A DNA stretch of 64,000 nucleotides, taken from the NCBI RefSeq assembly GCF_003473485.1, contig NC_053043.1, positions 13,960,001 to 14,024,000 on the forward strand, given 5' to 3'. This DNA is from Medicago truncatula (lineage: Eukaryota > Streptophyta > Magnoliopsida > Fabales > Fabaceae). The notes under the pieces are model-generated. The model did not search any database, was not told the DNA's origin, and was given only the letters and a program-made list of their open reading frames with translations. This document shows positions 50,694-62,244 of this stretch, one piece after another; positions within the stretch are counted from its first letter, which is position 1, and every line of letters begins with the position of its first letter. The position numbers were made by a program, and so were the translations under genes.

Positions 50694-51625
50694 GACATGA
50701 TTACATTGGAGATCATTTATCTTATTTATTTGTTACATTTGGGTCCTTTATCTTTATTTTTTTCCGCTTAGGTATTTTATCTCTTATAAAAGCACATATA
50801 CATCCTTTTTCTCATTTTTTTATTAAAAAAAATACAAAATTTTATTTTTTAAAATATCTTTTTATTAAAAATGAAACAAATCCAGAAATATGATGAAGAT
50901 GTTCATCATCTTCATCTTCTTCCTTTGAATCTTCATCATCTTCATTGAATCAAAAAAATTTCTACACAAATATATCTCCAAATATCATGAATTAATGTTA
51001 TATTCACCTCAAATATTCTTTTAAACACAAAAATCAAACCCCTATAGAGAAAGAGATTTAGTTTCATCACAAAAAAAAAATAAAAAAATTAGTTATATAA
51101 ATTGTCACGCTGTATATTATTATTATTTTCTAACTCAATATTTAAGTCCGACATAAAAATAACCCCAGCTTTGCACATCAATTTTGTTGTTTCCAAAACA
51201 ATCTTAACTTTCGTAAAGCCTAACCCTTCCGCCAGTGACTAAGCCTCCACCATCCGCCTTGCAACATTTGTGAAATTAAAGTTTTGATTTTTGTGTTTAA
51301 AATAAGATTTGAAGTGAATATAACATTAATTCACGATATTTGGAGATATATTGTAGTAGATTTTTTTTTATTTAAAGAAGATGATGAAGATTCAAAGGAA
51401 GAAGATGAAGATGATGAACATCTTCATCATATTTTTGGATTTTTTTTTCAGTTTTATTAAAATATTTTTTTAAAAATAAAATTATGTATTTTTTAATAAA
51501 AAAAATGCGAAAAAAGATGTATATGTGCTTTTAGAGAGATAAAGGACCTAAACAGGAAAAAATAAAGACAAAGGACCAAAGTGTTACAAATAAATAAGAT
51601 AAAGGACCCATAATGTAATATTGCC
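50694..51625. mobile_element. Inner foldback element 1, 932 bp
   Basis: The arms (about 50694-51040 and 51280-51625) are imperfect inverted repeats with long similarity, for example GATGAAGATGTTCATCATC on the left and GATGATGAACATCTTCATC on the right. A 9-bp duplication TTAATTATA flanks it (50685-50693, 51626-51634). It inserted inside the outer element. Confidence 0.75.
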
Positions 51626-51636
51626 TTAATTATATT

Positions 51637-52480
51637 TAGGTGTTCAATCTTAATTAATTTACACTACAGGACTGGCTTAGAATAATTAAATTTCACATCA
51701 AATTTCTTTCATCTGAATGTCCTTAAATTTATCAGTTATATTCATAAAATTTATTCCTACCATTTTGATTGTTCAATTTTGTCGTTCCCAACTGCCGCAT
51801 TTTTCAATTTTCGTGAGAATCGTCATGATTTCAAATATCGTGAGAATTGCCGTTATTTTCAGTACAACGTCAGGTATGATGACTTGATTTTTCTTTTTGA
51901 TTTGATTTTTCTTGGTTGTGAGATAGTTAATTATAACAATTGAGTAAATCATGGGTTGTACTTTGAGGGCTGCTAACAGGTGTTGCCGCTGTGATGTTGT
52001 GGGAGTTTGCTACCATTTTTTTGGTTGCCGCTGAAATGGTTATGTGATGAGACTTTTGTTCTTTTATTTGGACTTAAAGGCTTTTGCTGATAGTGAGACA
52101 GGTCTATGCGTGTTAACAGATTTTATTAGGTTGGCTGCTTAAATAAATAAAAAAAAGTCACGATACCTGACGCGGTTTTAGAAACAACGACAATTCTCAT
52201 GATAATTGGAAATTGTGGCAATTTGGAACGACAAAATTAAACAATCAAAATGGGAAGAAGAATGAAAAAGAAACAAAAATTGATCAATATGGAAGAATAA
52301 AGAAGAAGAAATTTGAAAGAAGGAGATGTTTTTATTTTCACGTTCGGGGTTCTAGAATGGAAGAAATTTTATGAATGTAAATGATGAATTTAAGGACATC
52401 CAGATGAAAAAAATTTGATGTAAAATTTTATTTGTTATAAGTCTTGTAGTGTAAATTAATTAAGATTGAACACCTTAATA
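51637..52480. mobile_element. Inner foldback element 2, about 840 bp
   Basis: The left arm starts GGTGTTCAATCTTAATTAAT and the right arm ends ATTAATTAAGATTGAACACC. Arms also share TACCATTTTGATTGTTCAAT and its complement, and GTCAGGTAT/ATACCTGAC. A 3-bp TTA on both sides fits PIF/Harbinger, but a 9-bp duplication with decay cannot be ruled out. Confidence 0.6.
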
Positions 52481-52749
52481 TAAAAAAAAAAAATTAAATC
52501 ATTTGTTGTTTCAAAAAAAAAAAAATTAAATAAAAATTAAAAGTATTAAAAGTTACCTTATGATTAAGATTAACTCTCCTTCAAAAAAAATAATAATTAA
52601 GATTAACTCTTTTATTTTTAGAAAAAATCTACTCATTTATTTGACATTTAATGTTACCTATGTATATTACATTTTGATTGGTTGATATCATGAGAGGGTA
52701 AATTACCCTCTTAACAAGAGAGGGTAATGTAGGCCTCACCCTAAATGTC

Positions 52750-53520
52750 AAATTAGAATAGTAAAACAATTAATTTCATATATGTAATAGTGTTAAATTT
52801 AGTAGTATAAAAATATCACACTTTAGTTTATGTAAAATGCACCATTTTGAGAAATCAAAACATATCATCTTATTAGTTCACTAATATTATAAAATAAGTA
52901 TTTAAATATCTAAATCTTCAACGGAAAGTTCATTTTTAAATAAATGATTGTTTTCCTTGTTTCACTACAAACTTTTAAAATTTGATGATTCCTACTTTAT
53001 ATAAAGAACATCTATCTTCTTTAGGTTTGGATCCTCTCCAATCATAGGATATAGTTCAATAAAATCCTATCTATTAAAAAATAATGCATGGGAAAATTTT
53101 AAATGTTGAAAATAAAAGAGAGAAGATAATTAATGGTGCAAATTTTGTCATGGAAAAATTTCCACTAGAGGAAATCCATTCCACTTTTCTTCATGCTCTA
53201 CATAACCCCATTTCCACCGGATATCGATAGATTCCATTCAATAATTTTTTATGATCAATGCTATGTATAGCGAAACATATTTCACGAAATCATCCTGACA
53301 TGTGTATTTCAACTACATACCATGTTTCCTGCATGATTTCCACAAATTCCACAGGTTTACTGTTGAACCATTTTAACTAGGAAATATGCTTCGTAATTAT
53401 TTCGTTGCTTTTTTCTTGGCAATGAATAACATTGCTCTTTTTCTTAAATATCTAAACAATAAAAGAGTACGTCACTCAATTTTCATTCCATTCTATTCCA
53501 TCAATCCAAACTAACCCCAT
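52750..53520. other. Gene-free AT-rich DNA
   Basis: I see no coding sequence, repeat family or regulatory signal that can be supported here. Confidence 0.4.
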
Positions 53521-53763
53521 TTATGACAACATGCGTTGTTTGAGCTCATCCATCGTGTTGTTCATCTGTTGCATACGCTGCTCAGCTTCCTCAGCCGACT
53601 CATAAGCTTCACGGATCATCTCATGAGCTGCAGCGACCCATTCACAAAGTGCAGTGATCAACTCGGGTTCGGTCCAGACAACGTGACTAGGTATAGTCAC
53701 GGGACTCTGCAGTCAACTGGTCGTAGGCATCTTCACCTTATCATCGCGATCTCGTCCTGTCAT
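53521..53763 (-). pseudogene. Deleted copy of a plant transposase gene (copy 1)
   Basis: Reading minus strand from ATG at 53763: 16 codons, a TGA stop, then an open stretch beginning LQSPVTIPSHVVWTEPELIT and containing AEQRMQQMNNTMDELKQRML, ending TAA. The second part matches the C-terminal coiled-coil of copy 2 (57200-58909), and the DNA upstream of the ATG matches copy 2 upstream (both carry ATTGAACATCAGTTA). The middle of the gene has been deleted, joining N-terminal and C-terminal pieces. Confidence 0.65.
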
Positions 53764-54624
53764 TTTCTGCAGTGCATAATTGAACATCAGTTACTCATAA
53801 ATTTAGTGTGAGATACAAGATCATTAAGGTTCTTGAGACCTTCTGCATGTGTGGTTTATAATTTATATTGTATCCAACAAGAATCACTATTAAAAAAAGA
53901 CATTTCCATGTAACAATGTTAGTCTTTCAGCAGGATTCGATGGAAGATGAACAAAATCAGTACAAGCAAAAGAGGGATATGACTTAATGACATCACCAAC
54001 GTGCATGTTTGTTAAGAAATGAAAAAATCCAAGAGGAAATGTAGAGAGTAGACAAAGTATAATTAGATAAGCATGGAACAAATTAAGCATACTATTAGAG
54101 TAGTGAATAAACCATAGTTAGTTAATATGTAAACTATGGTTAGTTGGTTGGTTAGGTAGTTAAGAGTTAGTTAGACTAACTTACTCACCCATATAAATAA
54201 CTCTCACCATTGTACTATTTTTATATCTTTTATTCATTTCTATCTATGTCACTCCTAGAGAGAATTAGACAATCCATCTTTCCATTGCATTTGACCTAGA
54301 ACCATGGAATCCTTTGATTCATAACACATGCAATCTTCTATCAATTGGTTAAACTACAACTTGAATGATATATCAAACAAAAATGACCATGTTGAGAGAA
54401 ATAACATGTTCTAGTTTCTCTTTAGATGTTTAGAATAATGTCCACGGACGACAGATCTCTTCATTTTCAAACTCTCAAACCTGCTTATGTCCCCAGAGCC
54501 AAGAAGTCTCTTGATATGAAATACACAAATGATTAGCATTTAGAAAGGAGAGTTGATAAGATGGAAGGTAGTTAAATGGCTAGTGTCCAGAGACATATAT
54601 AGGAAGACATAGAAAAAAATATAA
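53764..54624. other. Flank of transposase copy 1
   Basis: The first 50 bases correspond to 58930-58985, and isolated matches such as AATGTCCA (54433 and 59325) suggest that the homologous transposon body extends to about 54500. Otherwise AT-rich, with a GTTAGTTGGTTGGTTAGGT run near 54140. Confidence 0.4.
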
Positions 54625-55013
54625 GGCTTTGTTTGGGAGTTTGGAGGGGAAGGGAGGGGATGACTTTGGGGGGTTCGAAATATATAGAAAAATGGACAAA
54701 AAATTCATATTTTTTGAAAGAACAGTCTTTTAGAGAATGATAAACTAATACTTATGATTAATATACTTTTGATTTTAAGAATATTATAACAACATAGATT
54801 GAATTTGAAAAAATCATATAAACCCTCCATAACCCCCAAAACCCTCTCTCAATATAATTTTTGAGTTCCCCCAAATGAGAAGATTTTTTATTTTGAGTAA
54901 AAAATTAACCTCCAAAGCCATCTCATCCCAATGTCTTCTATTTCTTCCACTTACTCCTTCTTTTTTTTCCAAAACCCTCCCCTCCCTTCCCCTCCAAACT
55001 CCCAAAGAAAGCC
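54625..55013. mobile_element. PIF/Harbinger-like MITE, 389 bp
   Basis: The left end GGCTTTGTTTGGGAGTTTGG and the right end CCAAACTCCCAAAGAAAGCC are inverted repeats, followed inward by GGGAAGGGAGGGG and its complement. TAA flanks both sides (54622-54624, 55014-55016). Confidence 0.8.
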
Positions 55014-55391
55014 TAAGAGAAACTATATGAAATATCTAGAGAGTAAAAAGTTTATAATAAAGATATAATATATATGACAGAATAATAGGGCGTTGTTTAA
55101 TCCATATGGTCGACCCTATTTAATAAGATAAGATTTAGTTGTTGTTCATTGGTTGTTTCATTGATATATTTCTTATACTACTTTGCAGCAGTGAACACCA
55201 CCTCATCCAAGCACCTCTCAACATTTTTAGTAGTAGAAAAACTCGCACTAGCCATTAGAAACCAAGTTGAAATTAACAATGGACAAGTTTCAAGCTTGCA
55301 TTTGTCTACTACACCAAAAACTTTATATTGTTGCAAACTGTCTTGTTATTCGAAACCAAGCTGGAGCATCATTCCCCTCCTCCAAGCAAAC

Positions 55392-55653
55392 TCTTTAGTC
55401 TTAGAGTTTGTTTGGATTGATTTATTTGAACTATTCGTCTCATATAATCATATGTGAGACTCTTTAGAAGAAACATTATCTACATATTGTTGTTTTCAGC
55501 TTATTTCTATGAAGCTTTGTAGGGTATCTTATGAAAACAATTTATATCTTATATAAAAACAATTTTATTTTTATTTTATATTTTCTTTTGTTATCGAATT
55601 AACTTACACATAAACACTTATAAGCTCTTATTTAATCTGCTTATCCAAACAGG
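55392..55653. mobile_element. MITE related to those in the IBR3-like gene
   Basis: The right end GCTTATCCAAACAGGG and blocks such as CACATAAACACTTATAAGCTC match the family seen at 4569-4819 and 6807-7074. The left end is GAGTTTGTTTGGATTGATTT. The target duplication is unclear. Confidence 0.45.
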
Positions 55654-55666
55654 GTAAGACCACTAA

Positions 55667-56545
55667 GACCATGTACAAGGGTTTTGAGATTAAACACTTT
55701 TTTTTTTTTACTTTTTACACTCCACATCATCTTCTCTCTTCCATCTAATAATTCAACATTTATTCAACTTTTACTCACTACAATGGTTTTGTTTAATAAA
55801 ATTTAACACCCTACCCCACCACTTTTATTTCACATTCTTATTTTCTTTTATGTTTTTGTTTTTGTGATTATATATTAATAATTGAAATTAAATTTAAATA
55901 ATTAAGAGTTAAATATTTTTTTTAATTTAATAATTTATTTGAATTTTATTTTTTTAATAAGGACGATAATTTGGATTAGATGACAGCATGATGAAATTTG
56001 GAGGAAATCCATAATTTGGTATATTTTGAGGACCTTGTTGGTTGGAAGATTCATTTTGAAATCTATAGTTGTTGGGATTTGGGTAGTTGAAAGGTAATTA
56101 GTAGAATTTTGGGTGTTAAAATGTTTATTGTTGGGATCCATTTTACTATAAAGATGTTTAGAGCTACAAACAAGAGTTTATTGGTGGTTAAATAGAAAAA
56201 TTAGAGGGAAAAAAATCGATTTTTTTTTTCTGTGTCAAAGTCAAATGAAAACAAGTCTCTATTTATAGACAAAAAAAAATTATGAATTTTGGTGAAAAAA
56301 TAAATAAATAAAAATTAATTTACTATGAAATAATTGACTCCAAATAATTAGGATAAGATAAAAAATTTAAAAATCAAAGTAATCAATAGGATTTTGCCAA
56401 ATATTTTATGTGGCCTCCACTTCCTCTCATTAACATGTTGAATTTTTTCAACGCTAAATGATCCACCTCACTTTGGACACTCCATTACAACCATTCAACT
56501 TCTTAAAAAAAATAAAAAAATCAACAACCCCATTATAAACTAGTC
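55667..56545 (-). mobile_element. PIF/Harbinger deletion derivative with start of a Myb-like ORF, 879 bp
   Basis: TAA flanks both sides (55664-55666, 56546-56548), with weak termini GACCATGTACAAGGG and CCCATTATAAACTAGTC. On the minus strand from 56141 the sequence encodes MDPNNKHFNTQNS and, after a frameshift, NYPNPNNYRFQNESSNQQGP and NIPNYGFPPNF, which resembles the N-terminus of the Asn/Gln-rich Myb-like protein of plant Harbinger elements. The rest of that gene and the transposase are missing. Confidence 0.6.
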
Positions 56546-56548
56546 TAA

Positions 56549-57199
56549 GGAATCAATGGTACAACACACGATGCATTACTAAGCAGGCAAGAAACATACC
56601 AAAATCACAAGTGTCCAATTTATTTATTTACTAAAAATCATGAATTGACCAAAATCTATATCAACAACTCAAAATAAACAAAAATCAAAATCCAGCATTG
56701 AGTATATTTAGTTAATTCAAACATTCATGTGTTAGGGAGTGCAATTCTACCAAATATTAAATGAAGAGAAAATAATAGTCCCTAAAAGCTTTAATGCCAT
56801 TACTACCTATCTCGCACAAACTTAGTGTTGAGAAATGTGGAATTATGGGTTCGAATATGCACTCTAACATATCAAATATCTTGGCAACTTTTTATCATCT
56901 GAGTTGTACTAATATGACAAATTTCTACTTATTTTATTAGTGATGTTTTATTTTTGTCCAACTAGTTAATCACTGCTAGTAATCACTAATAAAAGAAAGA
57001 TTTGTGAAGAACAGCATACCGAATAAAGGTCAAGATCTTCAAACCAAATATAATGAACTAATTACATAACTCAAAAACAGAAGTTTGGCACAAGATGCAA
57101 ATCCAGCAGTTACAAAGCAACATCTCTAGAAAACTAAAAAAAAAAATACAAGTACTAGTTAAACCAAACATAAACTCAAACTAAACATAAAAGGCTGAT
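56549..57199. other. Gene-free DNA with a SINE-like piece
   Basis: A SINE-like stretch at about 56778-56920 contains a B-box-like GGGTTCGAATATGC (56847) and GAGTTGTACTAATATGAC, similar to the one at 39021-39145. Otherwise AT-rich. Confidence 0.35.
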
Positions 57200-58909
57200 T
57201 AAGCAAATACAAATTCAGGGATGACAACCATAAAGCATCAATTATGGTCTTTGCAACTACTATCATGGTGAGGATGTTGACGCTTTTGCGATGGTGGACT
57301 CGCACAACTAGAAGCACTATACATCCTGATTGTCGCTTTTGAGATGTCATACGTTGTTTCAATTGTTCCACCATATCGATCATTTGTTCATAGAATTGAT
57401 CTACTCGTTGTTGAGCTTTCTTGGCCCTCTCTAAAACTTCAAGGACCGTCTTATAAAGCTGCGGTTGTGTCTTCATGAAGTCCAATGACCTCATTGAGTT
57501 CAGACCAGACAATGTGACTAGGTGCCGTGGACTCCACAGCCGACAACGATACACCATGGTGAAGGTTAGAAGACAAGTCAGTAGGGTTGTAAGGCCAGTC
57601 CCGAGACTTTTCCATAGAAGGCTCTTGAGAATTAACATGATTTGAAGCCACATCACTTCATCCGTCTCTTGCTTCTCGCTTCCAGTGTCCTAGTCAACCT
57701 GTGTATGTAGTTATGAGCTAATAAGATACATATTTAACTTGCTGAACAAGTAATATCAAGGTAATGGATGCGACCAGAAACTTACATATGTTCTCTTAGA
57801 AGGACAATCAACACTTTTGTCATTCCACTCGTGAGCGGCCAAATATCGCTTATCAATCGGCGCATATGGCACATGTTTTTTGGCCTACCAATAAAGTCAA
57901 CACTTGTTGACAAATAACACATAATCTATGATAACGAATTTGGACAATAAGTGTTAAGTTTTTACATAACATCTCCGGTGCCGCAATGATATGAGACTCT
58001 GTGATGTAGACCCTTTGGAAGTGTGTACTTTCCCAATGGGTAACAAGATCAGCCATGCCTGCTCATCTATCCAACCAGGGCTGACCCCCTTCTTCCTCGC
58101 TTTCATATGTATAAGATAATTTGTGCATCTCTTCTTAAATGCGTTATAGACAAGCTCATGGTGACAAGGATCCCATGAAACTTTGTCCTGCAAAAATAAT
58201 TAACCAAATCTGTTATTCATTATGATGGTGAAATTAATTAGGGTGTGTTTGGTTTAGATTTTGCCCAACTCAATTTGCTTGCTGATGCAATTTTCACCGT
58301 GAAAACAAACAGCCTCTTAGTCATCAATTCACTACAATTAAATATACAACTTACCTGAAATAGCTGCCACCAACGATCCCTCTCCTCTACAGGCGTCTCA
58401 CTCCAGCAATGGTAAGAACCCTGAAACTGTGTCTGTATGGCACTCTTGATCGTATGAATGGCAGTCTTGGGTGTGAGCCACACAAAATCCAAACTCAGTT
58501 ACAGTCATCAAATTTAGTGTGTGTATGAAAGTAAGTGCTCAATAAATACATATAGAAACAGAACACTTAACCAATTACTCTTGACCAAAAGGACGTATAA
58601 TGACATTTCCATTGGCATCCCTTTCGTGCTCCTCTTCAGCTCATCTTTGTCCACCTGGTGATCATGATTTTCCTCCATTTGTAGAGGCCGTTGCGGCATA
58701 GATTCTTGTATTTGAGGCTCAATGTGTCGAATACATAGGAATGAACGGGAAGACCTCATGGGTAAAGTCTGAATCAGTTGTGGTATAGCCTGGATAAGTG
58801 GTGTGGTACCTTGGACTATTTGTGGCGAAGCCTATATCTTGTGACGCCTGCGATCAATCTTTGCAGGAAGCTTTCTAGGCCGTAGAAGCCTCGACTCACC
58901 CTTAGTCAT
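57200..58909 (-). pseudogene. Decayed plant transposase gene (Ptta/En/Spm, Transposase_24-like; copy 2)
   Basis: Minus strand, starting MTKGESRLLRPRKLP at 58909 and soon hitting a stop. Recognisable pieces follow in order: DANGNVIIRPFGQE (about 58620-58575); an exon at 58492-58356 with WSETPVEERDRWWQLFQ, ending at a GTAAGT donor; an exon from about 58189 with SWDPCHHELVYNAFKKRCTN and PGWIDEQAW; a +/-1 shift to DLVTHWESTHFQRVY; then TAPSHIVWSELNEVIG and, after another shift, a coiled-coil with VEQLKQRM. The motif order matches plant Transposase_24-type proteins. Several frame breaks make it inactive. It likely marks an old CACTA-type element; the terminal repeats were not located. Confidence 0.75.
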
Positions 58910-59910
58910 AGATAATCTTTACAGGACACCTGTCATTTGATGCAGTGAAAAATTGAACATCAGTTAATCATGAATTTAGTGTCATTACTAGTTAGTTTTT
59001 CAAAATACACAATTCTGTGTAATTGACAATTGTGTGCCGCAAGCAAGTAATCTGCAAAGTGCAAAGACCAATATATTGCAGCTAAATGCCAATAACGATC
59101 AACTGATTAGTGAATGGCTTACATGAAGTGGTTGCTTAACAGCTTAATCTAAGAGAAAGTGGCTACATATATAAACATGGAAAGAGATGGACACTGGTTT
59201 ATGAACTACAATTAAACATAATAGATATTTTGGGAGACACAAACATGTTCCATAAAATTTCATTATGTTGGTGTTGATTCTGAAGAAATACACTAATCAC
59301 TTTCTGGTTTAAGAGGTTCAGAACAATGTCCAATGACAGGGCCAAACCAATGGATTTGTAGGCCTGAAACAAATTTTAAATTCAGGCATTTTAAGTGTGT
59401 TCACAAAGAAACGTAAAAATTAATAACACTATATGTATAATTTTATTTGAGGAATCTCAGACATTAAATATGAGTATCACTTCCAATCAATATATAATAT
59501 TGATTCGTTAAGTTGTGAAAGTTTAACTCCTTTCGTTAGACACAACAACCTCATTAGTGCAAAACTTCTTAAATAAAAATTAATTTAATAATATATATTG
59601 AAAATAATATTTAATATAGACATTATTGATTTTTTTTATTTTTTTTATTTTAACAAATTATTGACCTATTCTTAATACTTGAAATAGCAAAGTATAATAC
59701 TGAGTTCTAAAACAATATAAATTACTTTTTTACAATTGCATATTTTGGTTGCACACAACTTATCTTAGTATATTTTCAACAAATAACATCATATTCGTAG
59801 ACATTTGAAGAAAGAAAAAAAGAATTTAAAATACATATCACCAATAAAGTAACTATTTTGAGATCAAACTAGCAACATGAACAAAAAGTCTATAACTCTC
59901 AATTAAATTA
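58910..59910. other. Upstream part of the decayed transposon and AT-rich DNA
   Basis: About 58930-59340 shares segments with the flank of copy 1, so it is probably the 5' non-coding part of the same transposon family. The rest is AT-rich with no gene recognised. Confidence 0.4.
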
Positions 59911-60666
59911 GAGTAAATTACACTCCCCTTCCCTCAAAGATGCTTGAATTACAATTCCCTCACCTCTTATGTTAAAATATACACTCCCCTCCTCTCTTAT
60001 TCAAAACATATTAGAAAATATTTCACCCCCTCCCTTGAGAGAAGCTTGAATTACATTCCCATCCCCTCTTAAGTTAAAATCTACGCTTTAGTCCCTCAAT
60101 ACTTTTTTTTTTTATTTCTAATAATATCTAGCAAAAAATTAATCTACCACACTTCAAAGAAAAATAACATTGCGGATTCATTTTAATATAATCAATTTTT
60201 GAATACATATCTTTCTCTATTTTTTATTCACAATTTCATTAACATATAGTTTTAAACCCTATTATAAAATATGAAACAATCCAAAATAAAATTAAAATAT
60301 GTGAAAATTACTAAAGTCGATTAAGTATGGTTATTTAAAAGTGAATTTTATACTATAAATTATAAAATTAATAACACAATATTTAAATTTAATTGTCATT
60401 AACATTTAGATTATAAAGAAACGAGTTTATATTTTTTAAATGGTGATTCAAAATTAATATATATTATAAAAATATTTATTTATGTTAAAATAGATTAAAG
60501 TGTAGTCCATATTTAATTATTAAGGGAGATGATTGTAATTCATGCATCTTATAAGGGAGGGGAGTATTAATTTTATTTTTCAAGGGAGATGAGTGTATAT
60601 TTTAACATAAGAGAGGAGAAGAGTGTAATTCAAACATCTTTAAAGAGAGGGGAGTGTAATTTATTC
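59911..60666. mobile_element. Foldback element, MULE-like, 756 bp
   Basis: The left end GAGTAAATTACACTCCCC and the right end GGGGAGTGTAATTTATTC are inverted repeats; arms extend about 90 bases and include TCTTATGTTAAAATATACAC and its complement. Further copies of the same CTCCC-rich motif repeat inside each arm. A perfect 9-bp duplication ATTAAATTA flanks it (59902-59910, 60667-60675). Confidence 0.85.
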
Positions 60667-61040
60667 ATTAAATTATCAGACCAACTATACACGAAAAAAT
60701 TTAAAACTTAAATGAAATGTATTTAAAACAAAAAAGATTCGGAGGTTAATATGAGACCTAAAAAATTTGAGGTCCTAAACCCTTGCTTTAGCCTTTAGTT
60801 GTAGCCCTCTTATGGGAGGCCTTCACCAACGACCTCTTCCTTTTCATATTCTCAATCTAGCATAAAGGTTATAAGTTGCAAGTTTTTCTCCCCTCTGTCT
60901 CATATTAGACGTTATCTTTCTTAATTTTCTACTATAAAAATAATGCTAATAAATGCTTCAAGGATAAAAAAAAAATGAAATTTTATGTTAAATTTTTGAG
61001 GAATTTTACAAAACTTTTAATGTAATGTTTGATCAGTTTC

Positions 61041-61171
61041 GTAAACGTAACTCAGTTGGTAGCTATCAGAGACATTATGTGCAGGGATTGGGGGTTCGAA
61101 CATCGAATTCCTCATTTCTCCACATATTATGTGTATGAATTTAACCACTAAACTAATTAACAAAAAAAAAA
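61041..61171 (+). mobile_element. tRNA-derived SINE, about 130 bp
   Basis: An A-box-like TAACTCAGTTGGTAGC (61048-61063) and B box GGTTCGAACATC (61093-61104) are about 35 bases apart, followed by CCACTAAACTAATTAAC and a 10-base A tail. This is the most complete SINE in the window. It is not a tRNA gene because no cloverleaf closes around the boxes. Confidence 0.65.
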
Positions 61172-61511
61172 GTGTTAGATCACTCTCTTTCTAACTCTTA
61201 TTCTTTTATTGAATAAAACTCATTTGAATCCGACACTATTAGAAATGGATCCCACGAAACCCACCTTAGTTTTATCGAATAATCCAATTCTATTATGAAC
61301 CTCATGTGGTTTTCTTACCCCCTTGGAAATTGACATACCTTTGGCTACATGAAATGCAACTATCACTAGCTGCCTGCATTTTCGTGGAACGAAGCCTAAT
61401 CTAATAAATAACGTTAATAAATGTAAGACACCAAGAAATGTGAACGCATTTACTTCACCACTCTTTTACCAACTCTCCCTTCACAAATCTTGAACCTCCA
61501 AATTCCAAAGA

Positions 61512-61514
<3 letters not shown>

Positions 61515-61548
<34 letters not shown>
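61515..61548. repeat. (CT)17 microsatellite in a 5' leader
   Basis: A pure CT run about 60 bases before the start codon of the gene at 61610, so probably within its 5' UTR or core promoter. CT-rich leaders are common in plant promoters. Confidence 0.9.
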
Positions 61549-61554
<6 letters not shown>

Positions 61555-61609
61555 CATTCTACTCTTCTTCCTAGCAACTCCCAACCAACAGAAAATAGAA
61601 CAACAAAAA

Positions 61610-62244
61610 ATGTCAAACAAGACTCCAATTTTTCCCATATCAGACCCTCAGCATTTCAGTGACTATGGTTTTGACCCACAAATCAACTATTTTCAGGTAC
61701 CCTTTAACTCTCTTTCTCTAATTCAAACCTATCTTACAATAAAAATATCATTTTTTTAATTTTCAATTTTCAAAACCAGGTATTAGAAGAAGCAATGAAG
61801 CACAAACGTGAAACTTCAAGATCCATAGATTCCATTCACTTCAAGCTACAAAAACCCATTTCAAAGGAAGAATCAAGGAACAAGTTTCACCATACAAAAT
61901 CAAAGAAGAAACGTTGGTGGAAAAATGCTCTTTTCTTCTTCAAACGGAAATGGGCCAACCACCGTGATGATCCTTATGACAGCAATGATATTCATCAAGC
62001 CCGGGCTAAGGCCTTTCGGGCCACAATTTCTGGGCCTGTTTACTTGACTGAAAGTAGAAGTGGGTCCACTACTCCTTACAGGACTACAAGTAGGCCTTCC
62101 TCCGGACCACTCGCCGGGACTTTGACGCCGCCGGCGATTGATGCGGTGGATATACCTTACTTGAGTTTAAGGGAGCTGACTATGGAGCAGCAACAACAAC
62201 AGAGGATGTCTACCTCGGCTATGCCTATTTACTTTGTTACTTGA
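61610..62244 (+). CDS. Small plant-specific protein of unknown function, 183 aa
   Basis: Exons 61610-61696 and 61780-62244, joined in phase 0 as FQ|VLEEAMKHK. The start is the first ATG after the CT-rich leader. Visible features are a Lys/Arg-rich stretch around HHTKSKKKRWWKNALFFFKR (a possible nuclear signal or membrane-binding basic patch), a Ser/Thr/Arg-rich stretch SGPVYLTESRSGSTTPYRTT with SRPSSGPLAGTLTP, a segment IPYLSLRELTMEQQQQQRM, and the end PIYFVT. Orthologues with the SGPVYLTESRSG and IPYxSLREL motifs exist in other dicots, from memory, and are uncharacterised. There is no catalytic domain, signal peptide or membrane helix. No function is proposed. Confidence 0.8.

Larger units (their letters stand above)
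50521..52740. mobile_element. Outer foldback element holding two further foldback elements
   Basis: It starts GGTTTTTTTTAGATTACCC and ends GGGTAATGTAGGCCTCACC, with arms sharing TTACCCTCTC, GAGGGTA and CATGATATCAACCAAT. A perfect 9-bp duplication CTAAATGTC flanks it (50512-50520, 52741-52749). The centre is occupied by elements 50694-51625 and about 51637-52480. Confidence 0.8.

Noticed and set aside
61041..61171. Possible tRNA gene, suggested by A-box and B-box sequences
   Set aside because: The acceptor and anticodon stems do not form, and a poly(A) tail follows. A SINE explains it better.
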